This document shows positions 35,585 through 48,492 of a stretch of DNA of 64,000 nucleotides, piece by piece. Origin of the DNA: Campanula takesimana (Eukaryota; Streptophyta; Magnoliopsida; Asterales; Campanulaceae); NCBI GenBank assembly GCA_026119855.1, contig JAOWBW010000568.1, positions 682,001 to 746,000 on the forward strand, in the 5' to 3' direction. The stretch's first letter is position 1. Each line of letters starts with the position of its first letter. The position numbers and the translations under genes are program-made. The notes below the pieces were generated by a model that was given only the letters and a program-made list of their open reading frames with translations, was not told where the DNA came from and made no database searches.

Positions 35585-37137
35585 TATTTATCTATTGCAT
35601 ATTTGAAAAAACCTTGTATGGGAAGAAGAGTGGAACATGGGCAACATGGATAAGTCCGATCGGATTAGATTTTGGGGATGAGTGGATGGGTAACTCATCC
35701 TCGTACTAGTTGTTTCCTCATCTCGATCCCTTCTCTTCGGTTCATTTCGCTCCTATTCATGCTTTTGTGGTTCATGGAGGTGGAGTTCTAGTCTCGTAAG
35801 GCTTTCCTTTCTTACACAATATTGATGGTTGTGATACTGTTGAGGTAGGGGCTCTTATCAATTCTTTACCCCGTGTTCGGTTGTCTCTCAACCAAGATAT
35901 TATGGTTTGGGTTCAACATAACTTTAAAAGTCTATTTTTTTCTATTTTATATACGAGAAAAAGTCTTGTTTGTTTAAAGGGTATACTAGTAAATATCTAT
36001 TTAGATGTATATTTCTCCCTCCATTGTTTTTGTTCCAGATTAGTGAAAATGAATCCCTCCCATTTTTTCATCCTTCCTACCAAGCAACTCGAGGAAATGG
36101 GACTCAAAGTGCATCACTTCTATTTTGCACCCTTCATTTTCCCACCCTTTAAGTTAAACATACTAGTCATTGAAATACCCCCAAACTAGTGAAATAAAGA
36201 AAATAGGGTTAATTACAAATAAGAGCCTAAAGTTTGGAGTCGTCCGTGGAAAAGGGGTTTGATGTTTCAAAACTCGCAAATCCGTGTCTAAAGTTGACAA
36301 ATGTTAGCAAATAGGGGCTTTTTGACGGAATTGTTAGATTAGATTTTTTGATAGAATTGTTTTATTTTTCAATTAAGTTCGTATGTGTCGTGCACTTATA
36401 ATGGACGCTTGGGCACTTAAGTATTTTCCCTCTAGTTTGGTTGTTAAATTTTAATCCTCCCAACACCACCACAAACACCACTATGCCTTCCCTATTCACC
36501 CTCCCCGATATGACGACCTCCCCCTTTCCCTCCTGACACCACCTATCAATCGCCCCTTCCCTTCCGCCACCTGCATAATGATCAAATTCTACTTTATCAT
36601 AAATGTCTTCAAAAATACTTATGCATGAGATGGTTTATAGTGGAAATCAACGACAAGTTTGCTGGCGAAGTTGCTATGATATGTGGTGCCGTTGATTTTG
36701 ATTTATGGATTTGTGGCTCTGTTTGGGGGAATGGATTTCTATTGGATTTATGATTTTGGTTATTATTCTTGAGTTTGGAGCTTTATATTTGGTTCTAGTA
36801 ATTCAGTTGTTTTGAATGGTTTAGTTGCAATTGTGGGTGGTGGTGGGGTTGCGGTGGGCGATGTATTGAACGTCAACACCCTCTTCACCATCGTAACAAT
36901 CTAAAGGAATTGAGGTTTGGGATGTTAAGGTCGGTTATCGAGTCAGTTATGAGTTGCTTATTTTGATGCTGTCGATGCTTGCCGTGATTGAGGGAGGGGA
37001 ATGAGAATGTGAGCGGGATGGGTGAAGACGGCAGGGGTGGGGGAGGGAAGAAAGATTGAGGGAGGGGGTTGGGGGTGGGTGATACGTTTTTGTTTGGGAC
37101 AAAATAACTTTTAGCTCCGTTATTAATTTCGTTTATT

Positions 37138-38990
37138 CCCTTGGGAGAAGGTAAGACATCCTAAGGATGAAGGGGGGGGGGGGTCTTTGTCTAGGGAACT
37201 TGGTTTTCAGAAACATTTAGTAAATGGTTATGGTGCTTTCATTTGGAACCGCACTCTCTCTGAGGAGCAAGTATGGAATTAAACCTAATGGCTGGTATCT
37301 TATCATCTTCTTCTCATGCAAGCTCTTCGAAATTTATCTATTCCTGCTTTCAGTTTTTGAGACCTCATATACACTTGTTGGGAATGGCGAGCGTATTCGG
37401 TTTTGGGAGGATCACTAGATTTGTAATAACCCTTTGTCAACATCTTTCCCTTGATTTTTCCGAATCTCCCTGCAAAACGCTCCTATTTCTAAGTTTCTTG
37501 TTAAAGGTGAGAATTCTTTCCCATGGAATTTGCATTTGACTCCAATTTGAATGATATAGAGTCTCAGAAAATTGTAGTTTTACTCTAAGTCCTTTCATCT
37601 CATAGAGTTTTGGAGTGTCTAGATAAGCGATCTTGGCTTTAGATTCTCAAGGTAGATTCACTTCTCGCTCTCTTTGATGTGGGACAATTTAGGGTTTACT
37701 TTGATAGTTGTTTTGTTATCCAAGTTGTAGGAGACTTTTAGATATAGGGTAGATGAGAATGGCATTGGTGAGAACGAAGCAAATGAATTAGGCCGAGATT
37801 GTGCGAAGTGGTTTCTCGCCATTGTCACAAGCTATTCAAGATACGAAGTCATCATAAATCCAACTGATCAAGAGAGCGTGTTTCTTTATTTTGAAGAAGC
37901 CACCCCAAAGCCATTATATCAACAAGTTCAATATAGTCAATGTATCTTTTTAATTGGCATGGCTTTCATGCTTTTGACGTGAACTCAAAGACGAGTTCTT
38001 TTCAAGTGGGGGTGTTTGATGTGGGACAATTCAGGATTTATTTAGTTTTATTTTAATTTGTAATTTTCGGATTTATTATTAGGTAGTTAATTTTTCATGT
38101 TTTAGAGTAGATTTAGGATATCTTTTGATGTTTTAGAGTCCCATTAGGTTAGTATATAGGTTAGGCTTATCTCTAGGAGTAGTTGACTTGTTTTCCAGGT
38201 CTTAGGATACCTATAAATTGGGTCAACCATTAATTCCTATAAATTAACAATTAATCAAGAATATTACAATATTTTGTCAAACTTTCAAGTTTGTTTCTTT
38301 CTTCCACCTGGATTGGTATGAAAACCGTAGCTCGTAGGGCTAGTTTATTTATCTTAGGGAATCATTCGTTGTAAGTTTCCCCCGATCAATCGTGTGTTGA
38401 TCGAAACCCCATACGCGTGCCGCATCCTCTTTTAAAGTCTCTCACTCGATCTCAAAATCCATTTGATTTTTCTTTGCACGACTTTTTCTTGAAGTCAAAA
38501 GTTCCTTCAATGCCCAAAGCTTTTGCATGGACTTTAGTGCTTAAAGGTTGAATACTAATGATCTTTGACAAAAGAGAAGACCGTTTGGAGCTTTATCTCC
38601 GGACATCTGTGTGATGTGCTATAGTCAAAGTGAATCTCATGACCACCTCTTCCTGCATTGTTCAGTAGCTTGGAGACTGTGGTGTGAGCTATTCTCTATA
38701 TTTAGGGAGTGCTGGATTTGCCCTTTTACGGTAGCTGATTTCCTTCAAGGTCGATTTTGGGATTTGGAAATGACAGTAATGCTGGTAGATTATGGCAGTG
38801 TGGGGTATTTGCGATGCTGTGGTGCATATGGTTAGAATGGAATGCCAGGATTTTCGAGAATAGGTCACTAGCTTTTCTTCTACCTAAGGAGAGGATTGTG
38901 TTCCTTGCGGGCATCGGCTTTGGGAGCCTTTAGAGGATAATCTTTGACCGACTTGAGTAGGGATTGGTGAGCGGTTTTGCATTAGTTTGG
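37138..38990 (+). mobile_element. L1-type LINE ORF2 3' fragment (degenerate), split by an LTR insertion
   Basis: Translated blocks typical of plant L1 ORF2 C-terminal regions: PKDEGG-like and GNGERIRFWEDH (about 37390-37415), then after the insertion KVPSMPKAFAWT (about 38500) and the zinc-binding block SESHDHLFLHCSVAWRLW (about 38620-38680), and EWNARIFEN (about 38835). Multiple stops and frameshifts. Interrupted between 37675 and 38426. Confidence 0.7.
37675..38426 (+). mobile_element. Small LTR-retroelement relic nested in the LINE fragment
   Basis: Starts TGATGTGGGACAATTTAGG. A second start, TGATGTGGGACAATTCAGG at about 38019, follows a pol-terminal-like stretch (SSFQVG) and purine tract AAGTGGGGG. 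It ends near GCATC, with CTCTT as a possible 5-bp target duplication at 37670-37674 and 38427-38431. The LINE reading resumes after it. The first LTR is mostly deleted. Confidence 0.55.
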
Positions 38991-39732
38991 ATTGGTGAGC
39001 GGTTTTTCATTTTCTCTGCTTGAAGTTGCTAACATTTGTCAACTTTTAGGCCCCGATATCTTTGTTTTGAAACATCGGACCCCTTTCTACGAATGACCGC
39101 TAAACTTCAGACTCTTATTTATAATTAACCCAAGAAAATTGTAAGGATCCTATCAAAATAAAAATTTCGGAAACTGATTTTGCCTGACAACATATGGAAC
39201 CTTCGTTTGCAAACAAATACAACATTAAAGATCGGAACATCAAACATTGAAAAATGTGTTACTGGATTCATGTATTTTTGGTGAATTGACAATCTAATAT
39301 ATTTTGAAGAGAGGAGTTGTAATAAGCGGAAGTTACCCAGTAAGCAAAACAAAGTAGCTGGATCATAACCAGTTGCACTTAGCAGATAATAAGGCTGAAA
39401 CCCAGAAAAATGTGGTCAAATGCAAAAAGTTGATTTGGGTCTGTTTTGTATGTGGATTTTGTAGATGTGTGTATGCATTCATATATCAATATCTCAAGAC
39501 GTGGTTAGCACCTAAGTGGCACTAGAACTGGTGGAACATTATATCTGGTTACCTTTATCTTGTTTCGCCGAATGCGTGGAGATTGATTTTTAAGCGTGTA
39601 AGCGATTACATTTAAAGTGGTAAAATTGAAGATTCTCTTGATGTGCAATGGTCTCTGTCCCAGTTGCACAATAGATGATGGATACCTTTCTCATTACTGC
39701 TTAATTAACTTTTTATACTGTGCATTTTTCAG

Positions 39733-39922
39733 ATTATGGGGTACAAAATTTTTACACATGAAATTCATTCAAGTTATGCGGCTAGGATTGATAACTTTCG
39801 AAGCTATGACACGATTAGCAAAGACATTATACAGAGATGGACATATCCTTTTGTACCAGACATTCAATTCTCTAGGCACCGTGCTACTAAACTTGAACGA
39901 CAGGGCATGTATCGGGCATCAG
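39733..39922 (+). CDS. Copy B exon 5
   Basis: IMGYKIFTHEI to GMYRAS, ends phase 1, donor GTAAGT. Links the nucleotidyltransferase-like and beta-helix domains. Confidence 0.9.
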
Positions 39923-40493
39923 GTAAGTATGTTACAGCAACATATATTTGTGTATGTATGTATGTATTTGTGAAACATCTACATTCTTATTAGTGTTTCA
40001 TTAGAGCGTTGCTGTTGTAGGTTGTGTTTGTCGTGGTGAAAATTGAAATCGAAATTTCTCACCTAAGTTTCATGGACTCTTATGAGTATCAGATGGATGT
40101 GTCTAAGGTTTGGGGTTATCTATTCAATGAGACTAGACACGATAAATGTCAATAATATCTGTTTGCTATCCTATGCTGTTCGTGGCATGTAGGATTTCAA
40201 AAAATTTAGGGATCAGTGTAGATGCCTGACAGATGTTGAGGATAGAGTTCTTTATATGGCTTCTTTGTGATCCTTTGCACAGAGTGTCTGAGGAGTTTCC
40301 ATTCCTATATTTCAGCAGGAGTGGAGTGCGGTGATTCTGTCTTGAGTTTCTGCTATTGTCGTTACCCCTTTCGTTTTTCTTTCGATTTATGGTCTTTCGA
40401 TGCATCTTTCTGTTTTTATTTGTATAAGTTTGTTTAACTAATGAGCTACTTTCATTTGGCATTTCATTGATGCCTTTTGGACTTTATCTTCAG

Positions 40494-40756
40494 ATATAAG
40501 TCAATCGCGTTCGGCACAGTTTGGCCCTTTTACCGTGATTGGACATGGCAGTACAATCGGGAACAACACAGTAATTTCAAATTCAGTTGTTGGGGAAGGT
40601 TGTATAATTGGATCAAATGTTTCAATTGAGGGCTGCTATCTATGGCATAATGTTACCATTGAAGATGGATGCAGACTAAGTCATGCAATTATATGTGATG
40701 GGGTGATAATGAAGGCCGGAGCAATTCTGGATCCTGGTGCTGTTTTGTCTTTCAAG
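40494..40756 (+). CDS. Copy B exon 6: hexapeptide-repeat beta-helix
   Basis: Continues exon 5 in frame (DISQSRSAQFGPF) and has repeated I-G-x-x hexapeptides, ending PGAVLSFK before GTATGA. The next expected exon was not found. Confidence 0.9.
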
Positions 40757-41978
40757 GTATGAGCCTATTACTACATCATACTTGATCAAGTTTTTTGATT
40801 GTGTCTGATATTGTTTATGGGTGCCAGGAAGGGAGGCTACAGTTTTGATATATTTTTTAATTAGGACCGACAATGTGGTAGTAAGGGAAAGTTGAGTTGA
40901 TAGAACTCAGTTCTTGTGGCATCATAAGGAGTTACAGATGGCTGCTCCCATAACTGGGTTCAGATTGGGAACACATTCAAGATGGCCTATGGTGGGACCT
41001 GAAGTGGGGCTTTCTGACATTGTCTTTCTTGCTGTTTCCGCTTGTCGGATCAAGGATGATTTGTTCGAGTAGTGGTGTAGTTTCATGGTAATTGGTTGGG
41101 TAGTGAATAAGATTCTGAACTCCAGTTTACTATCTGTTCGAAGGAAGGATTTAACTTTTAGACGGAGGGATTTTGGACACAATTGTCGTATGAAAAATGG
41201 TATAAGATACTTCAGATGGAGCTTTCGAAAAGATGAAGTGGGTTTCTCGGGATGAAGTCTTTTCTGGAAGCACTTCATGTGCGTGCAGGATCTCAATTCC
41301 ACCTTGTGCCTAATAAGATAGTGGACGATATGCAGATGTTGGAAACATTTGGTTATTAAATTATAATATTGAAAGCTTCTGTAGTGGTAAGTGAGCATCT
41401 CATGTGTCTTAAGCCGTATAGCAAAAGGGATCCACTTTCGGTTAGAGTATTGACTCTTTGTATCAGTAGTCTTCTTCATTTTGCTACTGTTGCTAGTTGG
41501 TAATCTGACCCGGATTTCCTTAGGCGAGGGGTCGAAGAAAGGGATATCAATTGTTTGTTTTTGGTTTTCTCTCTCTTTTCTATGATGTTTAAGCTGCATG
41601 ATCTCTTGCGGTCTAGGCTTGAGGTGGTTGGTCTTGTTGAGGGTCGTATGTTACTAAGGACTTTAAGTATTTACTTGTGCAATTTGTGCGTGGAAAGATT
41701 TTTCTCCTTTATAGTGGTCTTGGGGGTTTTCCAGATGTATGTCGACTCTATTTTGGATTTTCCAGTGTTAAGGATTTCAAGTTTGTTTGTTAATATGATG
41801 GCACTCTGCGACTGATTTAGCTAGGTAGATCATTCATACGACACATAGCTTATTGGCATTTTTAATTGTCCATTGACAGAAGGTAACCCTATATCAATAA
41901 CCTTTCTGGATTTGGTAGTTTGGCCTATACAAGGTCAAATAGGTGGAAGCAGGTTATACGAAGTATGTCACTGGAGTA

Positions 41979-42092
41979 AAATTAGATTGGTAACTTGCTT
42001 TTTTGCTAGAGCTGTAAAACTGGTCAAGTCGAACTAAATTAGATTGGTAACTTGCTTTTTTGCTAGAGCTGTAAAACCGCTCAAGTTGAACT
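41979..42092. repeat. 57-bp tandem duplication in the intron after exon 6
   Basis: Two units beginning AAATTAGATTGGTAACTTGC at 41979 and 42036. Confidence 0.88.
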
Positions 42093-43688
42093 GCGTCCAA
42101 TTCGGTTCGAGAGTCATCAAAATTTTAGTCAAGTTGAGTTTCATTGAGTCGAGCGGAGATACTAATGAACCAACCGAGTCTGGCTCAACCTTGCATCAGC
42201 AAGTCCCTCGAGCTTCTCGAGGGTCCCTCGAAACCATGTAGTGCAATGGAACTATTTATTGATGTAATACGCAAACAATTATTTAATCAGAAGTACAATT
42301 GAATATTATAATAATGTAAGCTTTGTCTGTGCCATGTGAACAGCCAAATCTTAGGTCTAGCGTAGTTGAATACAGATAATAATAAGCCATCACCAAGACT
42401 GATGAACTTCTCTTTGAAAATATGAACAATTGGATTAAGGAATCAGAAAGGCAAAGCCTTCAACTACAACCCGCCAAACATAAACTTAACAAAATACATT
42501 AACAAATTGCTTTCTTCAACAATGGCCAAGCCTTCTTAGAGTGAACTCACTTCGATGCCTCCAACGACAACCTTACAACTCGATGAGCAATGGAAAATTG
42601 CTTAACCAAGCCTGTTGAATACCATGATTGGCTGAGGGACGAATCTTGCTCTGCTGAAGTTGGTAGACTACGTACTCTGCATGAAGGTGGCCACGCACTC
42701 ATAACCTCGATCACCACGACCCGACTTGAGTGATCATTAGGACTCTAATGCAACGCCTAGTTCGACTCGCTCGTGAGACACGTATCGAGCAGGGTAACAA
42801 AAAATTGCCGGTCGAACATAATACATGTTTCAAGAAGCCGGATCGATAAGCTTCACCTTTTTACCAATATTTAAATTGTATTTTTTTTTTTTTTTTAGGG
42901 TTTTCACGCCTTTTTAATATGTTATGAAGAAATTATGCGATGTTGTGGGGTCCAAAGGTTAGAAGAAGGATCATCTATTGTAGTTGCTGCAAAAGTGGTT
43001 TGGAAATTTATACCCAGGGGTTTGTACTTATTTCTTCCTAATTTAGGATCAGGAGAGTAATAGAGTCTATTGGTGGATATTTGGATAAATGCTCCTGATA
43101 AATTGAACTAGTTATGGGAGTATGGTACCTATATGATCGTAAGAAGGATAAAAGTATATTATGTAGGTGTGGTATTCTGACAGCGTTATGGTGTGTTGAG
43201 AGGGGGTGCAATTCTAAGATCTTTAGGGTTTAGTCAATTTGATTCATCTGTTGAAGGATAATTTTTTATTATGGCTTCCACATGGACCAGAACATTGGGG
43301 GTCCATTGAGCGCTCCAGGGATATGTCATAATAGATCCAAATGCTTGCCCCGGATTGACTTTTAAATCATAATTGCTCTATTGATAATACTTCAGAAAAT
43401 TGATAGATGGAAGATATACTATACAAGAGAAACACAGTAATTTATCAATCTCTCCTGGATTCACTAATTATTTGACCATTTTCGGGTTTCTTTATATTTA
43501 TTGTCCGGAAAGAGGATTGAATGATTCAAAATTTTGGTAGATAGGGATGACATAATAACTCATTTTGATGAACGGGCTAGACCGTGCCATTTCTCAAGAA
43601 CATTAGCTTTAGGTCCTGAAACTACGACTTGGATCTGGAACCTGTTGCTAGTTTGGGCTGATGTGCCCATGTGCGTGTATCTTGTATA
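42093..43688. other. Intron sequence where exon 7 would be expected
   Basis: I read this and the rest of 40757-44952 for the conserved beta-helix end and linker and found nothing. It contains CTCGAG-rich palindromes near 42208-42230 and a T-run near 42885. Confidence 0.4.
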
Positions 43689-43922
43689 CTCCCTCCGTCC
43701 CATTTTAAGAGTCAAAAAATGGGTGGGTTCAAGAATTAAGGAAAAGGTGATGTGTTGTGAGTGTTGATAATTTGATAGAAGAGAGAAAGTGGGGTAGAGA
43801 AGAGTTAGTGGATAATTGTTGTGAGTATAACATGTAGGACCCACTTTCCATTTTTGGATTTTGACTATTAAAATGGGACGCCCTTTTAGGAAATTTTGAC
43901 TCTTAAAATGGGACGGAGGGAG
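43689..43922. mobile_element. Stowaway MITE
   Basis: CTCCCTCCGTCCCATTTTAAGAG and its inverse at the right end, flanked by TA. 234 bp. Confidence 0.9.
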
Positions 43923-44281
43923 TATTTGTCATCTCATTTTGTATGTTCCCAGGTCTTCTTTTTCATAAGAAAAGAAGATTACATGTTCATTTTCTTAGAG
44001 GTATATGGGAACATGTAAAAGAGACATGACTGACAACGTTAGACCTGGCCTTTTCTTTTGGCACATAGTCATATGAATGTCGTAAGCACACCATTTGCAG
44101 CCAATTTGAAATTCTGGACCTTCATGTGTAATTTGGACAATGGGCATATAAAGGTGATTAGGAGCAAAATTTTGGGTAGACAAGATATTGCACTTTCCAT
44201 GTTTCAAATGCTGACATTGTGCTGAAAGGAACAATCTTCTATTCAAATTTGACACTTGGTATGGGCTAAGAAAGGAAGATA

Positions 44282-44480
44282 TTTTTCCTTTTTTATATTT
44301 TTGTGGTTTCCTTGTAAGAGTATGATTTTTCTAAGATTATATCAGCCAATTGTTGTTATGCTTGAAATATTTAACTTGCGCCTTAACCAGATCTGATGAG
44401 TTGAAGATTGCCTGACAATGCAGGGTTGTAATCTGAGGTAGTTAAGTTTATTGTTCCTCTACTCAAAATTCCTTACCAAT
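44282..44480 (+). pseudogene. Decayed duplicate of exon 8 and its flanks
   Basis: Parallels 44864-45075: shared AAGATTATAT, CAGCCAATTGTT, then ACCAGAT, TTGCCTGA and AATGCAGGGTTGTA-TCTGAGG, but with a deletion and frame loss. It looks like a local duplication of the exon. Confidence 0.7.
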
Positions 44481-44952
44481 CTTTTTTAACTGTCATTGTT
44501 CTATATCTTGTATCCTTTCCTTTACCTTCTTACCTCCTGCCATTTTTTTCTTTCAATTGCTTAACTTTTCTACTGAATACAAAGAAATTCATGAACAGTA
44601 CAACATGGTCTATTAACAAGTTATATCTTAATTATGTAGTAAAACCACGTGAAACAAGGTTCATATAGGATAAAAGGTTTGGGTGTATTGATGGATAGTC
44701 AAATATTAAAGTTGGTGAGCATCGCTTGATTTGTACTTTGACACAGTGTATTAATAAGAATTTAGCAGGAAAACTTTCGTCTTGTGTTGAATCTTGTGAT
44801 TCAATTTCTTGGACGTGCTAAGAACCTAGGAAGAGTGATTTTTCCTTTTCTAAGATTATATGGTTTTTGGTTTCCTAGGAAGAGTATGATTTTTCCTTTT
44901 TAAAGATTATATGCAGCCAATTGTTTTATGACTTTAATTATTTTTTACACAG

Positions 44953-45032
44953 CGAGCACTAATACACCAGATAAACTGAATGGGGAGTTGACAAATGATT
45001 TGCCTGAGACGCAATGCAGGGTTGTATCTGAG
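44953..45032 (+). CDS. Copy B exon 8
   Basis: Two bases completing a codon, then STNTPDKLNGEL to CRVVSE, donor GTTAGC. Its phase requires an exon ending with one extra base, which exon 6 does not supply. Confidence 0.75.
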
Positions 45033-45291
45033 GTTAGCTTTAAGTTTCCTTTTTTCCTTCTGCTCAATTCTTTATGTGTTTCGTTTATTCTTTTTCTTCT
45101 CCTTTAACCTCCTTTGTGCTATCTGCCGTTTATTTCTGCTCGATTTGTTACTTTTTCATGCGTGACTAAACTTTTCTTGAATTTGTGATCCTCAAGTATA
45201 TTCAAGGAAGCAAAACATGGGTACTTTGTTAGGGAAACCATTTGGCCTTTGAAAACAAGGTTGAATATAGGTGAGAGCTAAAAGGTATCCC

Positions 45292-45976
45292 CTGAAGGTG
45301 TGGAACCTTTTGTTGCTGATAGTACAAATATTAAAGATTGATACGGAACTCGCTAAGAGAAACTGATACTACTAGGTGTGCGATGCAAAATGTATGATGC
45401 TTGAGTCGATAGGAAAGATCCCTGTATCTGTCTTTGTTGTCCGTTATATTAGTTTACATTACAAAACTGAAGTCTTTCAACCCATCCACTACACTCGAAA
45501 TGCTATTATTAGGTTGTTCTGTGGAACCCAGGCCGCAGCTTCTTAAAGCTTTTGTTCATCATTATCCCATATTTGGTTATGTTTTCAATTTATTTTCTTC
45601 GATGATATTGTCGTAAGAATCAAATGATTCTATAATACATAACTGTGATAACAATATTAGATAGTCATGCCCAAGAACATCTATAGGACACTAGCATGTG
45701 TTTAACCATGCACGTCTTTAATTTTTTCCTTGTGTTTGAGCCTAATGCTGCTATTCAATGTTTATATGTTCGTTTATTCTTTCTCTAACTAAGCCGAGAA
45801 AATCTAACGAGAATTTGTTCGGCAAGAGAATATCTGAACGTATTATTTGAACATGCTCGAATTCATGTCACTACTTGTTCTCATGGTGACTAATCTTTTA
45901 CGTGAAATTTGTGATGTTTTTTCCTCAATTGTATATTCTCTCAAACTGGGAAGCAAAGAGGATTGGGTGGACTTTG

Positions 45977-46014
<38 letters not shown>

Positions 46015-46370
46015 ACGCAATTTGGCCTTTGTGAATCTTGGCTTTCAAAGTTCCCTGATCTGAAATAGCACTTTTTTTTTTTTTTAACTGAAGGTGTGGA
46101 ACCTTTTGTTGCTGATAGTACAAATATTAAAGATTGATACGGAACTCGCTAAGAGAAACTGATACTACTAGGTGTGCGATGCAAAATGTATGATGCTTGA
46201 GTCGATAATCTTTTACGTGAAAATTTGTGATGTTTTTTCCTCAATTGTATATTCTCTCAAACTGGGAAGCAAAGAGGGATTGGGTGGACTTTGTTGGGGG
46301 GGGGGGGGGTAAACGCAATTTGACCTTTGTGAATCTTGGCTTTCAAAGGTTCCCTGATCTGAAATGGCCA
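45292..46370. repeat. Complex tandem duplication in intron 8
   Basis: Blocks X (45292-45411) and Y (45891-46070) recur as X' (46088-46207) and Y' (46206-46370), with the 480-bp spacer lost in the second pair. Confidence 0.9.
45979..46010. repeat. Poly-G tract
   Basis: 32 consecutive G. The duplicate at about 46296-46309 has 14. Likely unstable or a sequencing weak point. Confidence 0.95.
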
Positions 46371-46861
46371 TTTTTTTATTTTTTTTATAAATAAATGGAC
46401 TTAATCAGGAAGTCTGACCGCTTAAGTGGTTTGGGCCTTAAAAGAAGGGACACAATGTGCGCACAAAAACTCCCAAGTGTCTATTTTCCATTTTGGCTAT
46501 GTGAAGATTACAAAAGTTAATATAATCTAAACAATATGATCTCTTTCTACCATAGTTGTAAACTAAATAACATCAGATACAAGTATCTTAGGAACACAAT
46601 TCACAACTTACCTTGGTATATGAATGGTAAGAACTGAAATAAGACCTACATATCTTCTTCATTTCTCTTTCTTCTTTTATTAAGCAACTGTCCAAATGAG
46701 GGAAGATACTTTATTTGACTTAGGGTTGTGGATGATTCCAGTCTGCAGCTATATGATTCCAGTCCGCAGCTATATGTGTTAGGGTTTTTACTGCGACTAC
46801 TCATTGTTTATTACCTGACTAAAAGTATGATTATACTCTCTTACTAGTTGATATTTACTAG

Positions 46862-47122
46862 GTTGGCAACGACGGGGCTGGGTTCATTTGGTCAATTAGT
46901 GAGGGGGGCCATGAAGAAGAATGGAGGCATTCAGTTGCACCAATTCCTGCAGATAAGCTTCTTGAGCTTACTCAAGCGGCAAATGATGACCAAGATATGT
47001 TAACGCAAGATGGCACTCTCCTTGCACATTCCGGTGAATTGGAGATAGGCTCCACCCTTGGTGATTCCGATGATGATGATGCTGATGACATTAGGGATGA
47101 CTCTCTTTACTTTGAGAAGGAG
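46862..47122 (+). CDS. Copy B exon 9: acidic linker
   Basis: 87 codons, VGNDGAGFIW to SLYFEKE, with a run of Asp residues. Phase 0 both ends, donor GTAAAT. Confidence 0.88.
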
Positions 47123-47196
47123 GTAAATGCCAATGTGATGTTGATAATAATGCTAACGGTTTGGGCCCAATTGAGTTAATGTTTTTCCTTCTGCAG

Positions 47197-47273
47197 GTTG
47201 TAGATACTTTTCTTAGGGCTGTTCATGAACATGTAAAAGAAGACCATGTTATCTTAGAAGTAAACTCCCTACG
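47197..47273 (+). CDS. Copy B exon 10: start of W2 domain
   Basis: VVDTFLRAVHEHVKEDHVIL to NSL, ends phase 2, acceptor TGCAG, donor GTATGT. Confidence 0.88.
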
Positions 47274-47975
47274 GTATGTTATATGTCCAGCCTTTCTAGT
47301 AAATTGGATTAATGTGTTATAAATTCTATATAGTGTAGTCATGCATAAAGCATGTTCATGTTTAAGGCTAAGTGGCTTTGCATATTTTAAACCCAATGAT
47401 TGGAATCACTTTTAATTTCTTACTTTGCAATCGAGAATGAGATTGTATCTATGATAATACTGCGGAATCATTAAGCAAGATCAAGTGAATTGGCATTCAG
47501 TAATTAATAGATGTTTCCTATTTTTACTTAGCTGTAACTTGACCTGTAACTAGTTATATATCATTACTCGTTTCATTTAATCCTTGAGGATAGAGGGTTC
47601 ATAATCAGTAAAACCTTAGCATGAGTGGCACACAATTCTTATCTTTCAATCTTTCTACTCCTTTACATCTTAGTAGGCTTGAGTTTGCTGTGTTGTTTTA
47701 CGTTACAGAATTTCAGTATTCATGTTCCATGACAAACCTCAGCTTCATTTTACTCTGTGTGTGTATCCCAGTTTGTGAAAATTCCATTGATGTTACTGAA
47801 TTTAATTCAAATGTTTCTGCAATTATCATTACCATGGTACTGAATATGCATGAAAGAGTCTGAAATGAAGAATTATGCATATAATCTGCTTGATGTGTAT
47901 CAAATCAGTTTTTTGCTCGTAGCACAAAACTCTACTTATCTGAATCTTGAAAGAACTTAGACGTCTATAATTGTA

Positions 47976-48492
47976 GGGAAACTTTTATCCATCCTACTTC
48001 GGGCGTGTTTCACTTTTACTATCGAACTTTATTTTTTTATTATACCATCGTACCACAAATAGTGGTATCATATTATACCTAAATTTGTTATTTTACACCC
48101 AAATTTGTTTCATTTTTACCCTCAGATTACAAACAATGTTGTCATCTTATACCATACTCCCTCCGTCACAGCACAAGTGACTTTTTTCCTTTTCGGTCTG
48201 TCCCAGCACAAGTGACACTACTTAAAATGGAAATGTTTTAATATATTTATATTCAATCAACCCCACTATTTAACCCCACTCATTCTCTCTCTTCATTTTC
48301 CACCACTCATTTTATTCAACCAACACTACTATTTACTCTACTCATTCTCTCTCTTCATTTTCTACCACAAACCTAATACCTTTTTTAATCTCTGTGTCCC
48401 AAAAGTTGGTGCCACTTCTGCTGGGACGGAGGGAGTATATGTTATAAAATGACATTATTGTATGTAGTACGATGGACAAATCGGAGTTTCCC
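47976..48492. mobile_element. Mutator-like MITE carrying a nested Stowaway
   Basis: Starts GGGAAAC and ends GTTTCCC, with a perfect 9-bp target duplication ATAATTGTA at 47967-47975 and 48493-48501. A Stowaway (48157-48435) sits inside, so the original was about 240 bp. Confidence 0.8.
48157..48435. mobile_element. Stowaway MITE nested in a MULE MITE
   Basis: CTCCCTCCGTCACAGCACAAG and the inverse end GGGACGGAGGGAG, flanked by TA. Confidence 0.9.

Larger units (their letters stand above)
36206..39131. mobile_element. Mutator-like element with nested LINE and LTR element (intron 4)
   Basis: Terminal inverted repeats of about 105 bp start GGGTTAATTACAAATAAGAG at 36206 and end TTATTTATAATTAACCC at 39131. 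A 9-bp target duplication, AAGAAAATA and AAGAAAATT (8 of 9), flanks it at 36197-36205 and 39132-39140. No transposase seen. The inside holds LINE ORF2 sequence and an LTR relic. Confidence 0.82.

Noticed and set aside
40922..41599. 225-codon ORF on the minus strand within an intron of copy B
   Set aside because: Composition is low-information (Lys/His/Ser-rich), no motif is recognisable, and it lies opposite intron sequence. Probably chance.
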